Positions 1-12,410 are shown, counted from the first letter of the stretch. The stretch is DNA of 64,000 bases from Ampelocalamus luodianensis (GCA_036346255.1 CM070617.1:310001-374000), one strand, 5' to 3'. Made by a program: numbers and translations. The notes: generated from the sequence alone by a model not told the origin.

Positions 1-1211
1 CAATGATGACTGGGTATGTCCAGAATGGCCAGCATGAAGAAGCACTGCAGTTATTCTGTGACATGAGAAGGGCTGGTCTGAGCGCGGACAGGGCAACATT
101 TTCGAGCATCATTAAGGCTTCCTCGAGCCTGGCAATGATTGGGCTTGGAAGGCAATTGCATTCTTACCTCGTAAGGTCAGGACACAGGTCCAGCGTGTTC
201 GCAGGCAGTGCCCTTCTTGACATGTACGCGAAGTGTGGCTGTTTGGATGAAGCACTCCAAACATTTGATGAGATGCCCGAGAGGAATTCCATCTCATGGA
301 ACGCTGTTATTTCGGCCTACGCGCACTATGGACAGGCAAAGAATGCCATCAAGATGTTTGAAGGCATGCTTCGTTGTGGTTTTGTACCAGATCCAGTCAC
401 CTTCTTAAGTGTACTGTCAGCCTGCAGTCACAACGGCCTTGCAGAAGAATGTATGAAATACTTTGACTTGATGAAACATGAATATGGGATATCCCCCTGG
501 AAGGAGCACTATTCTTGTGCTGTCAATACATTGGGTCGGGTGGGCCGTTTCGATGAAGTTCAGACAATGTTGAGCAAGATGCCATTTGAAGCTGATCCAA
601 TCATATGGAGCTCCATTCTTCACTCGTGTAGGATCCATGGAAACCTGGATTTAGCTAGAGTGGCAGCTGACAATTTGTTTAGTATGGGGCCCACAGACGC
701 AACACCCTACGTTATACTGTCCAACATATATGCAAAAGCCGGTAAATGGGAAGATGCTGCACGTGTTAAAAAGATTATGAGAGATCAAGGACTTAGGAAA
801 GAGTCAGGTTACAGTTGGGTTGAAATCAAGCAAAAAATCTACAGCTTTTCTTCAAATGATCAAACTAACCCAATGATAGCTGAGATTAAATATGAGCTAG
901 AGAGGCTGTACAAAGAGATGGATAAACAAGGATATAAGCCCGACACTAGCTGTGCCTTGCATCTGGTGGATGATGAGCTAAAGCTGGACTCATTGAAATA
1001 CCACAGTGAGAGATTGGCCATTGCATTTGCTCTGATTAACACCCCACCAGGGACGCCAATTCGAGTTATGAAGAATCTGACTGCCTGCCTAGACTGTCAT
1101 GCTGCAATCAAGATGATATCAAAGATTGTGAATAGAGACATTGTTGTAAGAGATTCAAGCAGGTTCCACCATTTCAAGGGTGGAGTTTGTTCTTGTGGAG
1201 ACTATTGGTAG
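1..1211 (+). CDS. DYW-type pentatricopeptide repeat protein, 3' part
   Basis: Organellar RNA-binding protein of the PLS class, expected to direct C-to-U editing in mitochondria or plastids. The reading frame is open from the left edge, so the true start and the targeting peptide lie outside the window. The first ATG at base 3 is only an internal Met. The visible 402 residues hold about four PPR repeats (for example GYVQNGQHEEALQLF), then E/E+ domains and a complete DYW domain ending in Asp-Tyr-Trp. The deaminase zinc signature is present: H334-x-E336 (HSERLA) and C362-x2-C365 (CLDCH), numbering from base 3. The PG-box position reads SGYSWVEI. There is no intron in the visible part, as is usual for the family. 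The editing target cannot be told from sequence. Confidence 0.95.
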   Translation, partial: MMTGYVQNGQHEEALQLFCDMRRAGLSADRATFSSIIKASSSLAMIGLGRQLHSYLVRSGHRSSVFAGSALLDMYAKCGCLDEALQTFDEMPERNSISWNAVISAYAHYGQAKNAIKMFEGMLRCGFVPDPVTFLSVLSACSHNGLAEECMKYFDLMKHEYGISPWKEHYSCAVNTLGRVGRFDEVQTMLSKMPFEADPIIWSSILHSCRIHGNLDLARVAADNLFSMGPTDATPYVILSNIYAKAGKWEDAARVKKIMRDQGLRKESGYSWVEIKQKIYSFSSNDQTNPMIAEIKYELERLYKEMDKQGYKPDTSCALHLVDDELKLDSLKYHSERLAIAFALINTPPGTPIRVMKNLTACLDCHAAIKMISKIVNRDIVVRDSSRFHHFKGGVCSCGDYW

Positions 1212-2164
1212 GAATTACGTTCACGTGGACAATGAAGAACGTGCACTGAATATGCCGACACACAACTGAGGATTGACAAGAGTGCATCTCTCAGGCACAG
1301 CGTGTGGACTTGTCATAAATGATAAAACTGAAACTAGTGCAGTTCGTTAGATTGCCATTTTGCTGTAGTTTTTGTTAGTGATGTTTTAAGTTCATCATAT
1401 TTATTTATTTTGGAAAACTGCGTTAGGTGGTTTTTCTTGCATCTATGTTGCTGGAAGTGAGTCTGAGAGCCATTTCCCCATTTCATTTACAGCCAATGAA
1501 GGGAATCACAATTCCCGAAATGCGAGATAGATGCTTGTACCTTCAGCTATAGCTGTTATACTGTGGCAGATAGTCCATACATGATACATGACAATATAGA
1601 AGAGAAACAAGCATGGCCATACAATGGACTGGGGTGTCTGTCTATGTATGAGAAGACCTGCGCCAGAAATTCTATCCCAGCAAAGCAACTAGTTAGTCAT
1701 GTTGTAGCTGTCTGTGTTGTCAAAAGATGTATGTATATGCCGCCTGCCTGAGGAGATTTTTTTTTCCTTTCTATTTTTGTTTTGTTTCTGATGGTGTGAT
1801 TAATTTGAGCAGGTAAGCTCTGGAGAGTTGGGAGGCTGAGGCTGAGGCGGAGGCTGAGGCCAGGCGGTGTGAGATGGAACACGTACGTCAGTTGAAGAGT
1901 TGACAGCGATCGATGATTTTTTTTTTGGTTGCAAGTAAGTAGTAACAAGTGCTTAAAGAAAGAGAGAAAATCTTACGCCATGAAAAATGGAAAATTACTG
2001 CCTGCCTATCTCTTTTCTTACCATGGATTGCATTTGCATCCCTAACCCCTCCTCCTCGTCCGTACGTCGTCGTCGTCTTCTCCACTCCACTTGACTTCAC
2101 CGCCCTCTCTTGTGCATCTCGCAACCGAGCCATCGTCCGTCTCTCGCTCTCTCTACTACTACTC
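1212..2164. other. 3' UTR of the PPR gene and 5' region of the M48 gene
   Basis: No coding potential is seen. The first few hundred bases are AT-rich and look like the PPR 3' UTR. A GA-rich stretch of GAGGCTGAGGC-type repeats lies near 1835-1865. The promoter of the downstream protease must lie in about 1800-2160; no clear TATA box was found. Confidence 0.5.
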
Positions 2165-4383
2165 ATGGCGGCGGCTTGTGCTCCCGGCCTCCTCTCCCCC
2201 GCGCTCCCCAAAGCCCTGCTCCACCGCTGCTGCAAGTGCAAGACGACCCCAAAGCCCTCCTCCACCGCCAGCTGCCGCCGGCGGATCGTCGGAACTAGGG
2301 CCGCCGCCGTCTCTGCCCGCGCCTCCCCTGCTGCTGCCGTCGCTCGGGGCCTCGACGCCGACGACTTCCGCCACCCGCTCGACAAGCAGGCCAGTTCCTA
2401 ATTTCTTTCCTGTGTATGCCAACTGTTTGATTTGATATGCACTCTTATATATGTATGGTGTTTCCTTATTACTTGTTAATTCCTTTTCCTTGTGTTGCAG
2501 AACACTTTGCTGCTAAGAGCAATTCCAGGGCTTAATGATATGGGCAGGGCTTTGCTAGGTACTACTTATCTTCAGCTCTACTTCCTCTTCTTGCATGTTG
2601 CCGTGCCCTCATGAGCCCTAGATCTCAACCCACTTCCTCTAGCTCTATGATATCCCACTCGACTCTCCTCTAATTAAATTACCTCCAACATGGCTTAGTA
2701 ACTACTCCCAGAAGCTAACATCGTTTTGCTTCTTTCTTGTTATTTTCTTTTGCTAATGCAGGGCCGGTTTCTGAGCAAGTTATGGTCCTCCAGAACATTG
2801 GGACATCTGTTCTCGTCTCTGAAAACCAGGTCCATCTGTCAAATCGATCACATCTTAAATCTGTTTCGGTTTCTAAACCGTTTGCCGTGAAATCCCCACA
2901 CGTATAGAAACTGCAGTCAAAGCTATCGAGACAGACTAAAAGCTACAAAGATTAACAACTTATACGACTTATGTCCCTGATATATGATCTGACGTACAGT
3001 ATTTCTGCTGTTTTATGTTTGCATCTCATCTTATGATTTGTTACTTTCACCACCGCCACATGCTAATGTTCCCAGACTGAATTCACGGCACTAATAATGT
3101 GTTCTTTCTCTTCAGCTACCAGAACTTCACCACCTCCTGATTGAAGCCGCAAAAACCTTGAACACAGAAGCTCCTGACTTGTACATACGGCAAAATCCTG
3201 TTCCTAATGCTTACACCTTAGCGATCAATGGCAAAAAGCCATTCATCGTCGTTCACACAAGCCTTGTGGAGCTGCTAACTAGAAAGGAACTGCAGGTACA
3301 ATTTTCTCTTCACACACTGATCAATAGACAATATCTATCAGTTGTTACAGAGATGTGATTTCCTTGGCTATACGAAAATGAAAATAATAATTCCCTTGGT
3401 TGATTCCTTCCGGCGTTGTCTAGGTGAACCATTCAAATAGACTGGTGAATTACTATATATGAATTGCTACCGGCTGAGTGCATTGGTTACGTACTCGTGG
3501 GTTTTTGTTTTTGATTAGGCTGTTTTGGCACATGAGCTGGGTCACCTGAAGTGCGATCATGGCGTGTGGCTTACCTTTGCCAACATACTAACAATGGGAG
3601 CATACACTGTCCCTGGTAGGGCCTCTGACCACATAATTAATCTTATTCCATAGGCGGGTGTATATGATATGCCACTTATAATACACTAGTGTTCACCTGC
3701 ATCGGACGGTAACTACATGCGCTCTCTCTTCAGGTTTTGGCATGGTTGCTGGCTTCCTGGAAGAACAGCTGTACAGGTGGCTACGAGCCGCAGAGCTGAC
3801 TTGTGATAGGGCAGCTCTTCTGGTGGTGCAAGACCCTAAGGTGTCTTTTCTTCTTCTTCTAATCGTAGTGTACAGAAGGAATAGAAGATGGTGTTGAATT
3901 TGGCAAGTAGTAATGCTTCAAAAGTACAATTCGGTATCAGCTAGCATCTAATACCGCCGTGTTAATTGTCAAGAGGTTGTCATTTCTGTTCTGATGAAAC
4001 TGGCCGGGGGATGTCCTTCTCTGGCGGACCAGCTGAACGTGGACGCCTTCTTGGAGCAAGCTCGTTCCTACGACAAGGCTTCGTCGAGCCCGGTTGGGTG
4101 GTACATCCGGTTAGAACTTGGAGCCACTACTACACTACCTCTTGCCTTGCTTGACAGGCACTATTATGAAGCTAGCTAGCTAGCTAGCGCTTGCCCTCCT
4201 AACTGCTGACATTTACGCGTTGCACGATGCAGGAACGCTCAGACGAGAGAGCTATCGCACCCTTTGCCCGTGATGCGAGCCCGTGAGATCGACGAGTGGT
4301 CAAGGAGCCAGGAATTCAGGACCGTATTGCAAAAACTGTTCCAGCAGCAGGCAGGGGTCAAACAAAGTATGGTGAAGGGCTGA
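2165..4383 (+). CDS. M48-family zinc metalloprotease, plastid-type
   Basis: Eight exons: 2165-2389, 2501-2558, 2762-2829, 3116-3295, 3519-3615, 3734-3840, 3976-4109, 4233-4383. They join in one frame to 339 residues. The M48 catalytic motif HELGH is at residues 182-186 and falls just inside exon 5. The third zinc ligand is E230 in the ELTCDRAA segment (E-x3-D). The N-terminal 60 residues are rich in Ala, Arg and Ser and poor in acidic residues, as in a plastid transit peptide. The body matches a plant family of soluble M48 peptidases annotated as peptidase M48 family proteins. Start: the first ATG of the GC-rich exon. Intron 1 begins with GC (CAG|GCCAGT) rather than GT; all other introns are GT-AG. 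Substrate unknown. Downstream it converges with the snurportin gene. Confidence 0.92.
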
Positions 4384-5430
4384 ATGTCATGTTGATACAT
4401 ATGCAAAAGCTCGGTGTCACAGTTATACTCAATTTCCCCTGCAAAGCTTGGATTCCCACCCAATTATTTGCGTACCTGATGTCCTGATCATCTGACACGG
4501 ACAGACTGCGCGTTTGTGTTTTAGACTGGCCAGCTTGTATATGAAACACACACAAGAGAGAGAGGGGCTTTGGAATACACTTGCTAGTGGTGTTGAAAAA
4601 CAAGCATAATGTATATACGCGCAATTTAAATTGAAATTGAAATTGGTGTGCTTTGCATATGTTTAGGTTTTTTTTTTCAATTACCATACCTCCATGCAGT
4701 ACGTCTTGTGATACAGGTTGGTTAATTGAGCGATACAGATAGAATAGCGAGTGTGATTAATGTAAGATTTTGCTCTCAAGACAAGTGATTCGGAAATGGG
4801 TTTCAGACAATCACATCATTTGCTGAAATCTCGGCCTGAAATGCCACATCTTCAACCTGCCACATGCGGAAATGTGTTATTTCCAGAAGGAAACAATCTT
4901 ATTTGAAATTATTACACTGTACGCTAGCACAATTAACAATTGATCAAGTTAAAGTCAGACAAGTCGGTATAATAGTTTCAAGACCTTGTACAATGAAAAC
5001 TTGGTATGATCAGGGTTCCTAACACCAGACATATGGGTGTTTCATCAAAATCCTGATACTAAAATTCCTCCAGAAATTGACCATACGGTATTGGGTGATA
5101 CTAGAAAAAGGGGACACACTACGTGTCTAGCTCAACAACACACATAAACGAGGGAGTGAGACAGACCTTGGTCTCATTTGCATCCATCTCATCCTAACTT
5201 GGTATCGGCTTTCAGCAGCACATGTTACAATTGATTATTTTTCACATGAAGTCCTGATACGGAATACAGTCGACCAGCCAAAATTAGCATATGTATCCTC
5301 TCTGTCTTGAACGACTCCCAATACACATGGGCAAAAACATAACGGGAAATTGCAAAAGAGAGCAACCAATTAACAGAAGAATTCACCGTGTGCAAAGATA
5401 CAAAAAGATACGAATCATTATTTCCTCGCC
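4384..5430. other. Convergent intergenic region
   Basis: This holds the 3' UTR of the M48 gene and, from the other side, the 3' UTR of the snurportin gene. It is AT-rich, with no ORF of interest and no recognisable repeat boundaries. Confidence 0.5.
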
Positions 5431-8171
5431 TCAATCTTGCATTTCAACATCTGTAGATTCAAGCTCCATACTGTTTGATTGAATGGAGGCAACCAGATCC
5501 TCAATTATCAGAGGAGCATGCCTTGCAGCATACTGGAACAAAGCCTGAACGTACAAAATGAGAAACAGAGGTGCATGTGATGAATAGAAGTATAGAACAT
5601 TGTTTGAAATAATGCATGCTCATATGACCACTTACTTTCGAGTGGCTGTCAGCGAAAGCACGAGCACGATTCGGCTTTCCAACAAACTGCAGGTCACCTA
5701 TCTCCATCTTTCCATCCACAAGTTTCACGCTTTCATCTCTTACAGCAAAGCGAAGAAGGTTCCCTGGCCGCAGGTTCGACTGTACAATCATATAAGAGAA
5801 AGTTTAATGCTTCAAACACATTCACTCGAGGAAAACAGACAGACAATTACAGGGCAGGAAGGCAGGCAGGCAAAATGGGGAAAAGAAAGTATAAAATTTA
5901 TGGTGCCTAGACTAAGCGCATCACTACATATTGCATAAGCATAGCACAAGAGCATCCTTTAATGAAAGAGCATGGAGATGAACCCATTCTCCCCCGGTCA
6001 GGACGAACCATCAACATAATCATGTATTAATGTCAACAACCAAAAGCTTGAAGCACCATGTGGAAGGTGCTGTGTGGATGCAGATTTACACCCTTATAAA
6101 TAGGGGAAAGCATTGATTGAGACGTGGAGTCCTATACAATGGTTACTCTTATTTTGCTGGAAATAAGCTGCATTTCACAACAATACCTTCTGAATGAATT
6201 CATTGTCCAAGCTACCAAATACAACTGGAGGGTCATCGGAACTAATTAGCTTTCCATCCTCTTGCAACTCCAACACAACCTGATAGCATACGACGAAACA
6301 AGGCCAACAAAATTTATTAGGGGAGATGGACTGAAGCAGTAGCGGGCACCATACGTGCTGCTTATATACTATGTCCTTTCTTATATAGATATAAAATGCT
6401 ACAATGAAATTATCTCAGCAAGTATATTGTCTTGCCAGCTACAATATAAAGCAGACGTAATGAGAGAAACATACGTGCTGCTCATTTGGAACTTGTCCCT
6501 CGCTATCTGTATCAAGAACATATTGGCTGCAAGCGTCATCTTTCCATACTAGTGCAAGGGGTGTGATTCCAGCTTGATAATGTGCATGCCTGATAAGAAA
6601 ACAAAAGGCACCTAGATTAGCCAATGCAATGGTGTAAACTGTAAAGGCAGCTAGCAAATATGAGGACATGGACAGGGATCAAAAACCTGTTCCCGTGGGA
6701 AATCCCGGTCGCTGGCCATAAAACAAAACCGGCCGGTAACCGGATTTCGGAAAAAATCCAGATGGAATTTGATTGAATTTGCTTAAAAACCATCCAAAAT
6801 TCAAAATTTGGAATTTGAGTTTGCAAAATCCGGAAAAACCGGCCGGTTTAGGGTTTCCCGGCACACACCGGTAAATCCGGTTACCGCTGGTAACCGACCG
6901 GTTTTTTTGAACCCTGGACATGGCTATCAAGAAAATATTAATAGAGGTAGAAACAGGAGTTACTTGTTGTAAAACAGCAAGCCATCTTTGACATAAGGTG
7001 TGCTTCCCGAATAAGCTGCCTGAAAACCCTCAAGTGTGCACTCATATATAGGGATAGCACTGAATCTATACCGATGGTATGTTGATGGAGGATCACCGGC
7101 AGAAGTCTCCATGAGCTTGGAGTTTACCCAGAAAAACCTGAACTCGGCGGTGCAATCATACAGGGAATAGCCTCGCCAACAAATCATGTCAATGATATAG
7201 TATGTTTCATCAGGCTGCAGCACAAGAACACAAGGCGGCAACACAAGATTAGAAACAGACCTAAAGGCGAGCAAGTAAAGGATCAAGCAGCTGGTGCCGG
7301 AAAAAAAAAACTGTTTGCTTGGCTACCTCATGAAATATGCAGTCGAGGATAGAGTAGGAACTTGCTGCACCAGAGATGTCCCTCTTTGATCCATTGGGCA
7401 GCGCAGAGGGGAATCGGTGAAGAATGGATCCGTTACGGAGCCTGCTGATTGTCATACCGTTAGACGACACGACCAAGCATCGTTTGCCGGCAGGCCTCGT
7501 AAAAACATGCCTACATACAGAGAAATTGTTGCAGCGATGAACGATATCAATGTGAATCCTTCCTTTGTAACTCACTTGTGTAATGCTAGTACTACTAGAG
7601 TATGTTACAGCTCGCAAGAGTAGGCTAAGAAGGTGTATTTATAAAATAAACTAGAAGCATACACGATACAGACATGGCTGCTAGAATTGAAATTGAACTA
7701 ACAAGGCAAGGGTATTACAATTCAGATGGTATCGATGTCGGGAGAGAGAGAGAGAGAGAGAGGAAAAAAGTAACCTTTGGATGAGTGTAGAGCCAAATCG
7801 AATGGAATATTGGAATCGAAAGAGGGAGAGGGGACGGACCAGTCGCGGGCGAGGTGGGGAGGGGCGTCGACCATCCACTCGGGGAGCATGATCTGGCGGG
7901 CGAACCAGCGGCGCGCGTCGGAGCCGCGGAGCTTGGATGCGGCCGTGGCAACGTCGGAGACGGTGGGCTCATGATGGCGGTCGCCGTGGGCGTCGGGGGA
8001 AGGTGCTTGGTCGGCAGAGGAAGGGGAGAGGAGGGAGTTGGCGAGGCTGCGGGCGCGTGTCTGGGCGTCAGCGCGGCGGGCGGACTGGACCTGGAGGGCG
8101 AGATCGCGGCGGCGCTGCTGGTCGGAGATGGCGGGGCGCTTGTAGGGTCGGCGGGGGTCAGGCGGCGGCAT
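5431..8171 (-). CDS. Snurportin-1 (nuclear import adaptor for m3G-capped snRNPs)
   Basis: Seven exons on the minus strand: 8171-7840, 7510-7327, 7214-6964, 6589-6475, 6279-6187, 5779-5636, 5544-5431. All introns are GT-AG and the joined frame gives 410 residues. Snurportin binds the trimethyl-guanosine cap of spliceosomal snRNAs and importin beta. The N-terminus (about residues 6-45: PRRPYKRP, then QQRRRDLALQVQSARRADAQ) fits an importin-beta-binding segment. The core from RPAGKRCLVVSS through YYIIDMICWRGYSLYDCTAEFRFFW to the LALVWKDDACSQYVLD segment matches the m3G-cap-binding domain fold family. The C-terminus is short and acidic (ELESTDVEMQD). Length is close to that of plant homologues. 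Intron 1 holds a (GA)n run near 7741-7760, and intron 3 holds a hAT-like MITE. Start: the first ATG of the GC-rich exon. Confidence 0.92.
6673..6916. mobile_element. hAT-like MITE in snurportin intron 3
   Basis: 244 bp bounded by imperfect terminal inverted repeats (CAGGGATCAAAAACC on the left; CAGGGTTCAAAAAAACC read inward from the right). The flanks carry an 8-bp direct repeat, GACATGGA (6665-6672) and GACATGGC (6917-6924), fitting the hAT superfamily. The interior is full of ACCGG/CCGGT motifs near both ends. No coding capacity. Confidence 0.75.
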
Positions 8172-8584
8172 GGCGGGAGGTTTTTTTTTTTGGCTGTGTA
8201 GGGTTGGAGCGAGAGCTCACAGCTCAGCGAGTATCGCAAGCCTAGCCGAGGAAAGGTTTATATTTATTTATTGGAAGGATCAACTCGGCTCGGCTCGGCT
8301 CGGAGCCTCGCCCACTTTGCATCGCATTTTGTTTTTGTTGGCGCGGCGGCTCGATTCGATCGCGGCGTTGCGGCTAGTCGATCCGATCGAATCCATCAAT
8401 TCCACTCAAAGTAGAACTCAACTTTTTCCAACCAAGCGAAGCCATTTATTTTAACTCAACATTGTAGATTGAATTAGTGATTAGCATCGATAGCAAGCAA
8501 GCGAAGCCTTTTTTCCACGAGTTGCCTTATCTATTTATTTACATACATAGATAGAGTTTACAAAGGAAGTTAAGGGATCCTAGT
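8172..8584. promoter_or_regulatory. Snurportin upstream region
   Basis: Sequence upstream of the minus-strand snurportin start. It includes a short CGGCT pentamer run near 8284-8303. No clear TATA box was recognised, and the 5' UTR limit cannot be set. Confidence 0.35.
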
Positions 8585-8875
8585 TAGACTTGTTCAAATG
8601 CTTGGCCTGGCCGGGCCTGGCTTTGAAAAGCTCGATCGAAAATGGGTAGGTCCGAGCTTGGCTGGGCCTAAAAATTCGTTTTTTGATTTAAATATATTAT
8701 TTTAATTTTTTTAAAAATAAAAAGTACTATTTAATTCATTTCCAAAATTAAAAATAGATTTCCATTTTTTTATTTTGTTTTTCGGGTTCGTCTTGGCCAA
8801 AGCTAAATTTGGGCGAAATTCGATCAAAGCCCGGCGAGCGTGGTCTGCTCAGCCGGTCACCCGTGAACAGGTCTA
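8585..8875. mobile_element. hAT-like MITE (degraded)
   Basis: 291 bp with 12-bp terminal inverted repeats, TAGACTTGTTCA on the left and TAGACCTGTTCA read inward from the right. GGCCTGGCCGGGCCTGG-type sequence lies just inside one end and CAAAGCCCGGC inside the other. The flanking 8-mers (ATCCTAGT and CTCGCAGT) match at only 5 of 8 positions, so the target-site duplication has decayed. The centre is AT-rich. No ORF. Confidence 0.55.
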
Positions 8876-9234
8876 CTCGCAGTGTACATGCATTGATTCA
8901 TCCACCGTAACTATCCATCGGTTGATCTGTTCAGCAAACCATTTCAGTCTCCTCGATCAGCAGCCATAACATTAAGAGGGGTTTTTTTTCTCATTTGGCC
9001 TCATTTTTATAATGGAATAGCAAATCTAGCCCACTCGTGTTCGAAATGACAAAAATAGCACATTAGCGGCGGGTTCGAACGGGCGCACAACAACACAACG
9101 GCACTGTAGCAAGAAGTGGTCGAGCTGATGAATGCATAGGTAACAACGAAAAAAATCATAGCTACGTGAACAGAGCCGGTTTTGAAATGATGACAGCATT
9201 GTAGCAACAGCGAAAAATGTTGTTGACCCGCCCA

Positions 9235-11147
9235 AACAATCCGCTCATGGGGAGATGACACAAACCACAGATGTGGGCGCTTCGCAAGTTCCGAATCCAG
9301 AATACATCTTCTGGTTGAAACAAGACCAGATGGTCCTCGGCACGCTTCTCTCCTCGTTATCACCAGAAGTTTTGTCTTAGGTTCTGTTTCTAGGATCGGT
9401 GGCAGAAGTCTGGACAGCGCTCGAACGCATGTTCGTGTCACAATCCAAGTCTCGGATGATCCAAATCAGGCGACAAGTCGCCACCATCCAAAAAAGGTCA
9501 TTTCCATTGTTGATTACTTCAACAAGGTAAAGGGCCTTACTGATGCCCTTACTGACGCCGGGTGTCCTCTAGAAGAAGAAATTGTCATCTACATGTCACG
9601 TGGACTCAATGCTAACTACAATATGCTTGCTGCATCTCTATCCGCGCGAACAGATTCAATCGGACTTAGTGACTTGTATGCACACATGCTGAATTACGAA
9701 CCGCGACAAGAACACAACAATGTCACATATCATATTGGAAGTTCGTTAGGGTCTTCACCCAATGCAGCATCGCACGGGGGAGACTATCGAGGCCATGATC
9801 ACGGTCGTCGTGGTGGTGGCTAGAACTATAACGAAAACCGAAGTCAACAATTCTCCAACAACAACAATGGCAACAGCAAACCCACAGGGAATCGGCCGAC
9901 ATGCCAAGTTGGTGGAAAAGCTGGACATATAGCGCTCAAGTGCTACCATCGGTTTGATCACTCCTATCAATATGAAGATCATCGTGTTGCATCAGCTGTT
10001 ACTACAAGATCATACACAGTTGATCCATCCTGGTATACAGACACCGGTGCTACATATCATATAACCGACGAATTGGACAAGTCGGTTGTATGTGAAAAGT
10101 ATTTTGGCTGGGATCAAGTCCACGCTGCAAACGGTTCAGGTATGTCGATAGCTCATATTGGTCACTCCTAAATTCATACTCTACATAACTCATTGTTCCT
10201 AATAAATATCCTTCATGTTCCAAAAGCCCGCAAAAATCTTCTTTTTGTCAATCGTCTTACCACTAACAATAATGTTTTCCTTGAATTTCATCCTGATTTC
10301 TTTCTTATCAAGGATTGAGTCACGAAGAGGGTTCTTCAAAGACCCAATAAGGGCAACTTTAGAGCCAAGAACAATAAAGAAAGCTTTGTTAGTCACAAAA
10401 TCTAGTCAAGAGCAGTTGCATTGTCAGTTGGGCCATCCTTCTTCCACAGTACTAGATCAAGTTCTTCAAGTTCATAACTCGTCATGTTCTAGTGAGTCAA
10501 ATAAATCCACTGTCTGTGATGCTTGCCAATAGAGCAAAAGTCGTTAGCTTCCTTATTTTCGTTTAGAACATGTGTCATCATCTCCTTTAGAACATGTCTT
10601 CTCTGATGCCTGCGTGCATCTCAACCGGAGGGTTTAAATATTATGTAAGTTTTATAGATGATTTCAGCAAATTTACTTGGATATATCTTCTTAAGAACAA
10701 GCCTGATGTTGAAAAATGTTTCATCCAATTTCAAACTCATGTCGAGAGATTGCTCAATAGGAAAATCATTCATGTTCAATCCGATTAGGGAAAAGAGTAT
10801 CAAAAATTGCACTCGCTTTTTTAGTGTGTTGGTATATCTCATAATGTCTCTTATCCTCTCACACATCAGCCAAACGGCTTGGCCGAAAGAAAGCATAGGC
10901 ACATAGTTGAAGTAGGATTATCTTTGTTAGTTCAATCATTTATGCTTGTAAGGTTTTGGGACGAAGCATTTAAAACCGCATGTTTTCTCATCAATAGACT
11001 ACCTAGCAAAGTGATCCAATCCTCCACACCTATAAAATGTCTTCTTGGCACAACACCAAACTATACATTCTTGAAAAGCTTTAGTTGTGCGTGATGGCCA
11101 TGTCTTCATCCATATAATGAACAAAAACTTCAATTTTGGTCTATGCC
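9235..11147 (+). pseudogene. Degenerate Ty1/copia retrotransposon, gag to integrase
   Basis: Non-functional remnant. A gag-like region lies about 9280-9830. A zinc-knuckle-like segment (about 9900-9950, with the second Cys lost) follows, then an aspartic protease motif Asp-Thr-Gly-Ala (about 10037). The integrase zinc region begins with HCQLGHPSS (about 10420), and the integrase core has NGLAERKHRHIVE (about 10870-10910). Frames are interrupted by several stops and frameshifts. RT and RNase H are absent because the copy ends abruptly at about 11147, where unrelated GRF-type sequence begins. No LTRs were found. Confidence 0.85.
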
Positions 11148-11159
11148 CGCTGAACGCCC

Positions 11160-11668
11160 CCGGAAGGGCCCCCGACGGGGGTGGCGTCACCCCTTTGCGG
11201 GTGTCGGGATGCTGCAAGTGTGTCAAATCAAACGACGAGTGGACCAATAGGTAACGCTACTAGTGCTGCCCAAACTTCTGTGCGGACTACCCCGACCGTA
11301 GGTTATACACGCCAAACCACAGGCAGCTGGTAATGAAATCGCATTTTAGTGCACACCACTATTTTGCTTCCTGTTACGTTGTAGCCACGTCTCTCTTCCC
11401 ACCGCAGTCTCCACCGCGCCTATGCGATGTTAGCCAGTGAATCGACGACAAGATCCACCCCTACGACATGTAGATGCTGCTAGAACGGAAGAGGTGGGCC
11501 AGGGAGGATTACGAGGGTCGTGAAAGGTGCCTTGAAGAGCTGCAGGCTAAGAAGAACGAGAAGGAGAGGCGTGACAGGCTACGCGAGGAGCAGAAGCGCG
11601 AGCATGCCAGGCGACGCGAGGCCGAGAGGGAGCGGAAGAAGGCCATCGCATCGAAAGCTAAGGCGTAA
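11160..11668 (+). pseudogene. GRF zinc-finger protein remnant with charged coiled-coil tail
   Basis: Two reading-frame pieces resemble grass GRF-finger proteins, a class often found in transposons. A Cys-rich start about 11190-11300 (PLCGC, then CPNFC after a frameshift) is followed by a WIDDKI-like segment with stop codons. A Lys/Arg/Glu-rich helix (11474-11668) begins LLERKRWAREDYEG. Stops at about 11434 and 11471 break the frame. Family assignment is from general pattern only. Confidence 0.45.
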
Positions 11669-11699
11669 GGTGAATAGTACAACACCGAGCTAGATCGCA

Positions 11700-12410
11700 A
11701 GGGCAAATGATCACGTTCCACGCGGTAGTTCGACTCTCTTTGTCCACATGTTTCGTGTATTTCTAATTCCCTAAAGGCATGCGTGTACCGTCATTCGTTC
11801 GTTAGCCTGCGTGCCATGTAACCTCCTTGTTGGATCAACTGTTATGTTGTTATCATTGCACCATTTCTCCAAAGTTCTCTAATGGAGTTACAATGCAGCT
11901 TTTCTCCATACATTCCAAGTCACATGGAATGATGAAATCCTAATTTTCGAAACCTCAAATCCAAATTATCGTGACTTAAATTCTAAATTTTTTAGACAAT
12001 TCCAGAACACATATAAGATTATCAAAACATTGCACAATCAAGTCCACTACGTGAGAAGCCTTCAAAACAAAATTCATAATTTTTGGAGCTCATTTTCTAC
12101 ATTTTACAAATTTGTACAAACAATACACTTTATACGAAATTACGAGAAAAATTCTGGACGAATAAAATTATGGCAAATTTACACAAGCAAGTACACTGTC
12201 TCAAAAGGCTACACATAAAATTTCATAATTTTTTAAACTCATTTGTTATATTTTAAAATTCCTACGAACATAGCAGAAACCATAAACCCTAATTTCAGCT
12301 CGGGACACGTGACGGTCGGTGGCGTTGCACCGCACGGCTGTCGTGTGGAGAGGGGGTGCATGGCGGCCAAGGAGTGGGTGTCGCACGGTGGTCGTGTGGA
12401 AAATGGCTTT
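11700..12410. other. AT-rich non-coding stretch
   Basis: No gene seen. Two similar phrases of the type AAAATTCATAATTTTT followed by ACTCATTT occur near 12068 and 12218, suggesting an old internal duplication. A short GC-rich patch (12300-12400) has no recognised identity. Confidence 0.4.

Noticed and set aside
7715..8245. Pro/Ser-rich and Gly/Arg-rich frames over snurportin exon 1
   Set aside because: Other-frame shadows; only the frame from 8171 joins the remaining exons of the snurportin domain.
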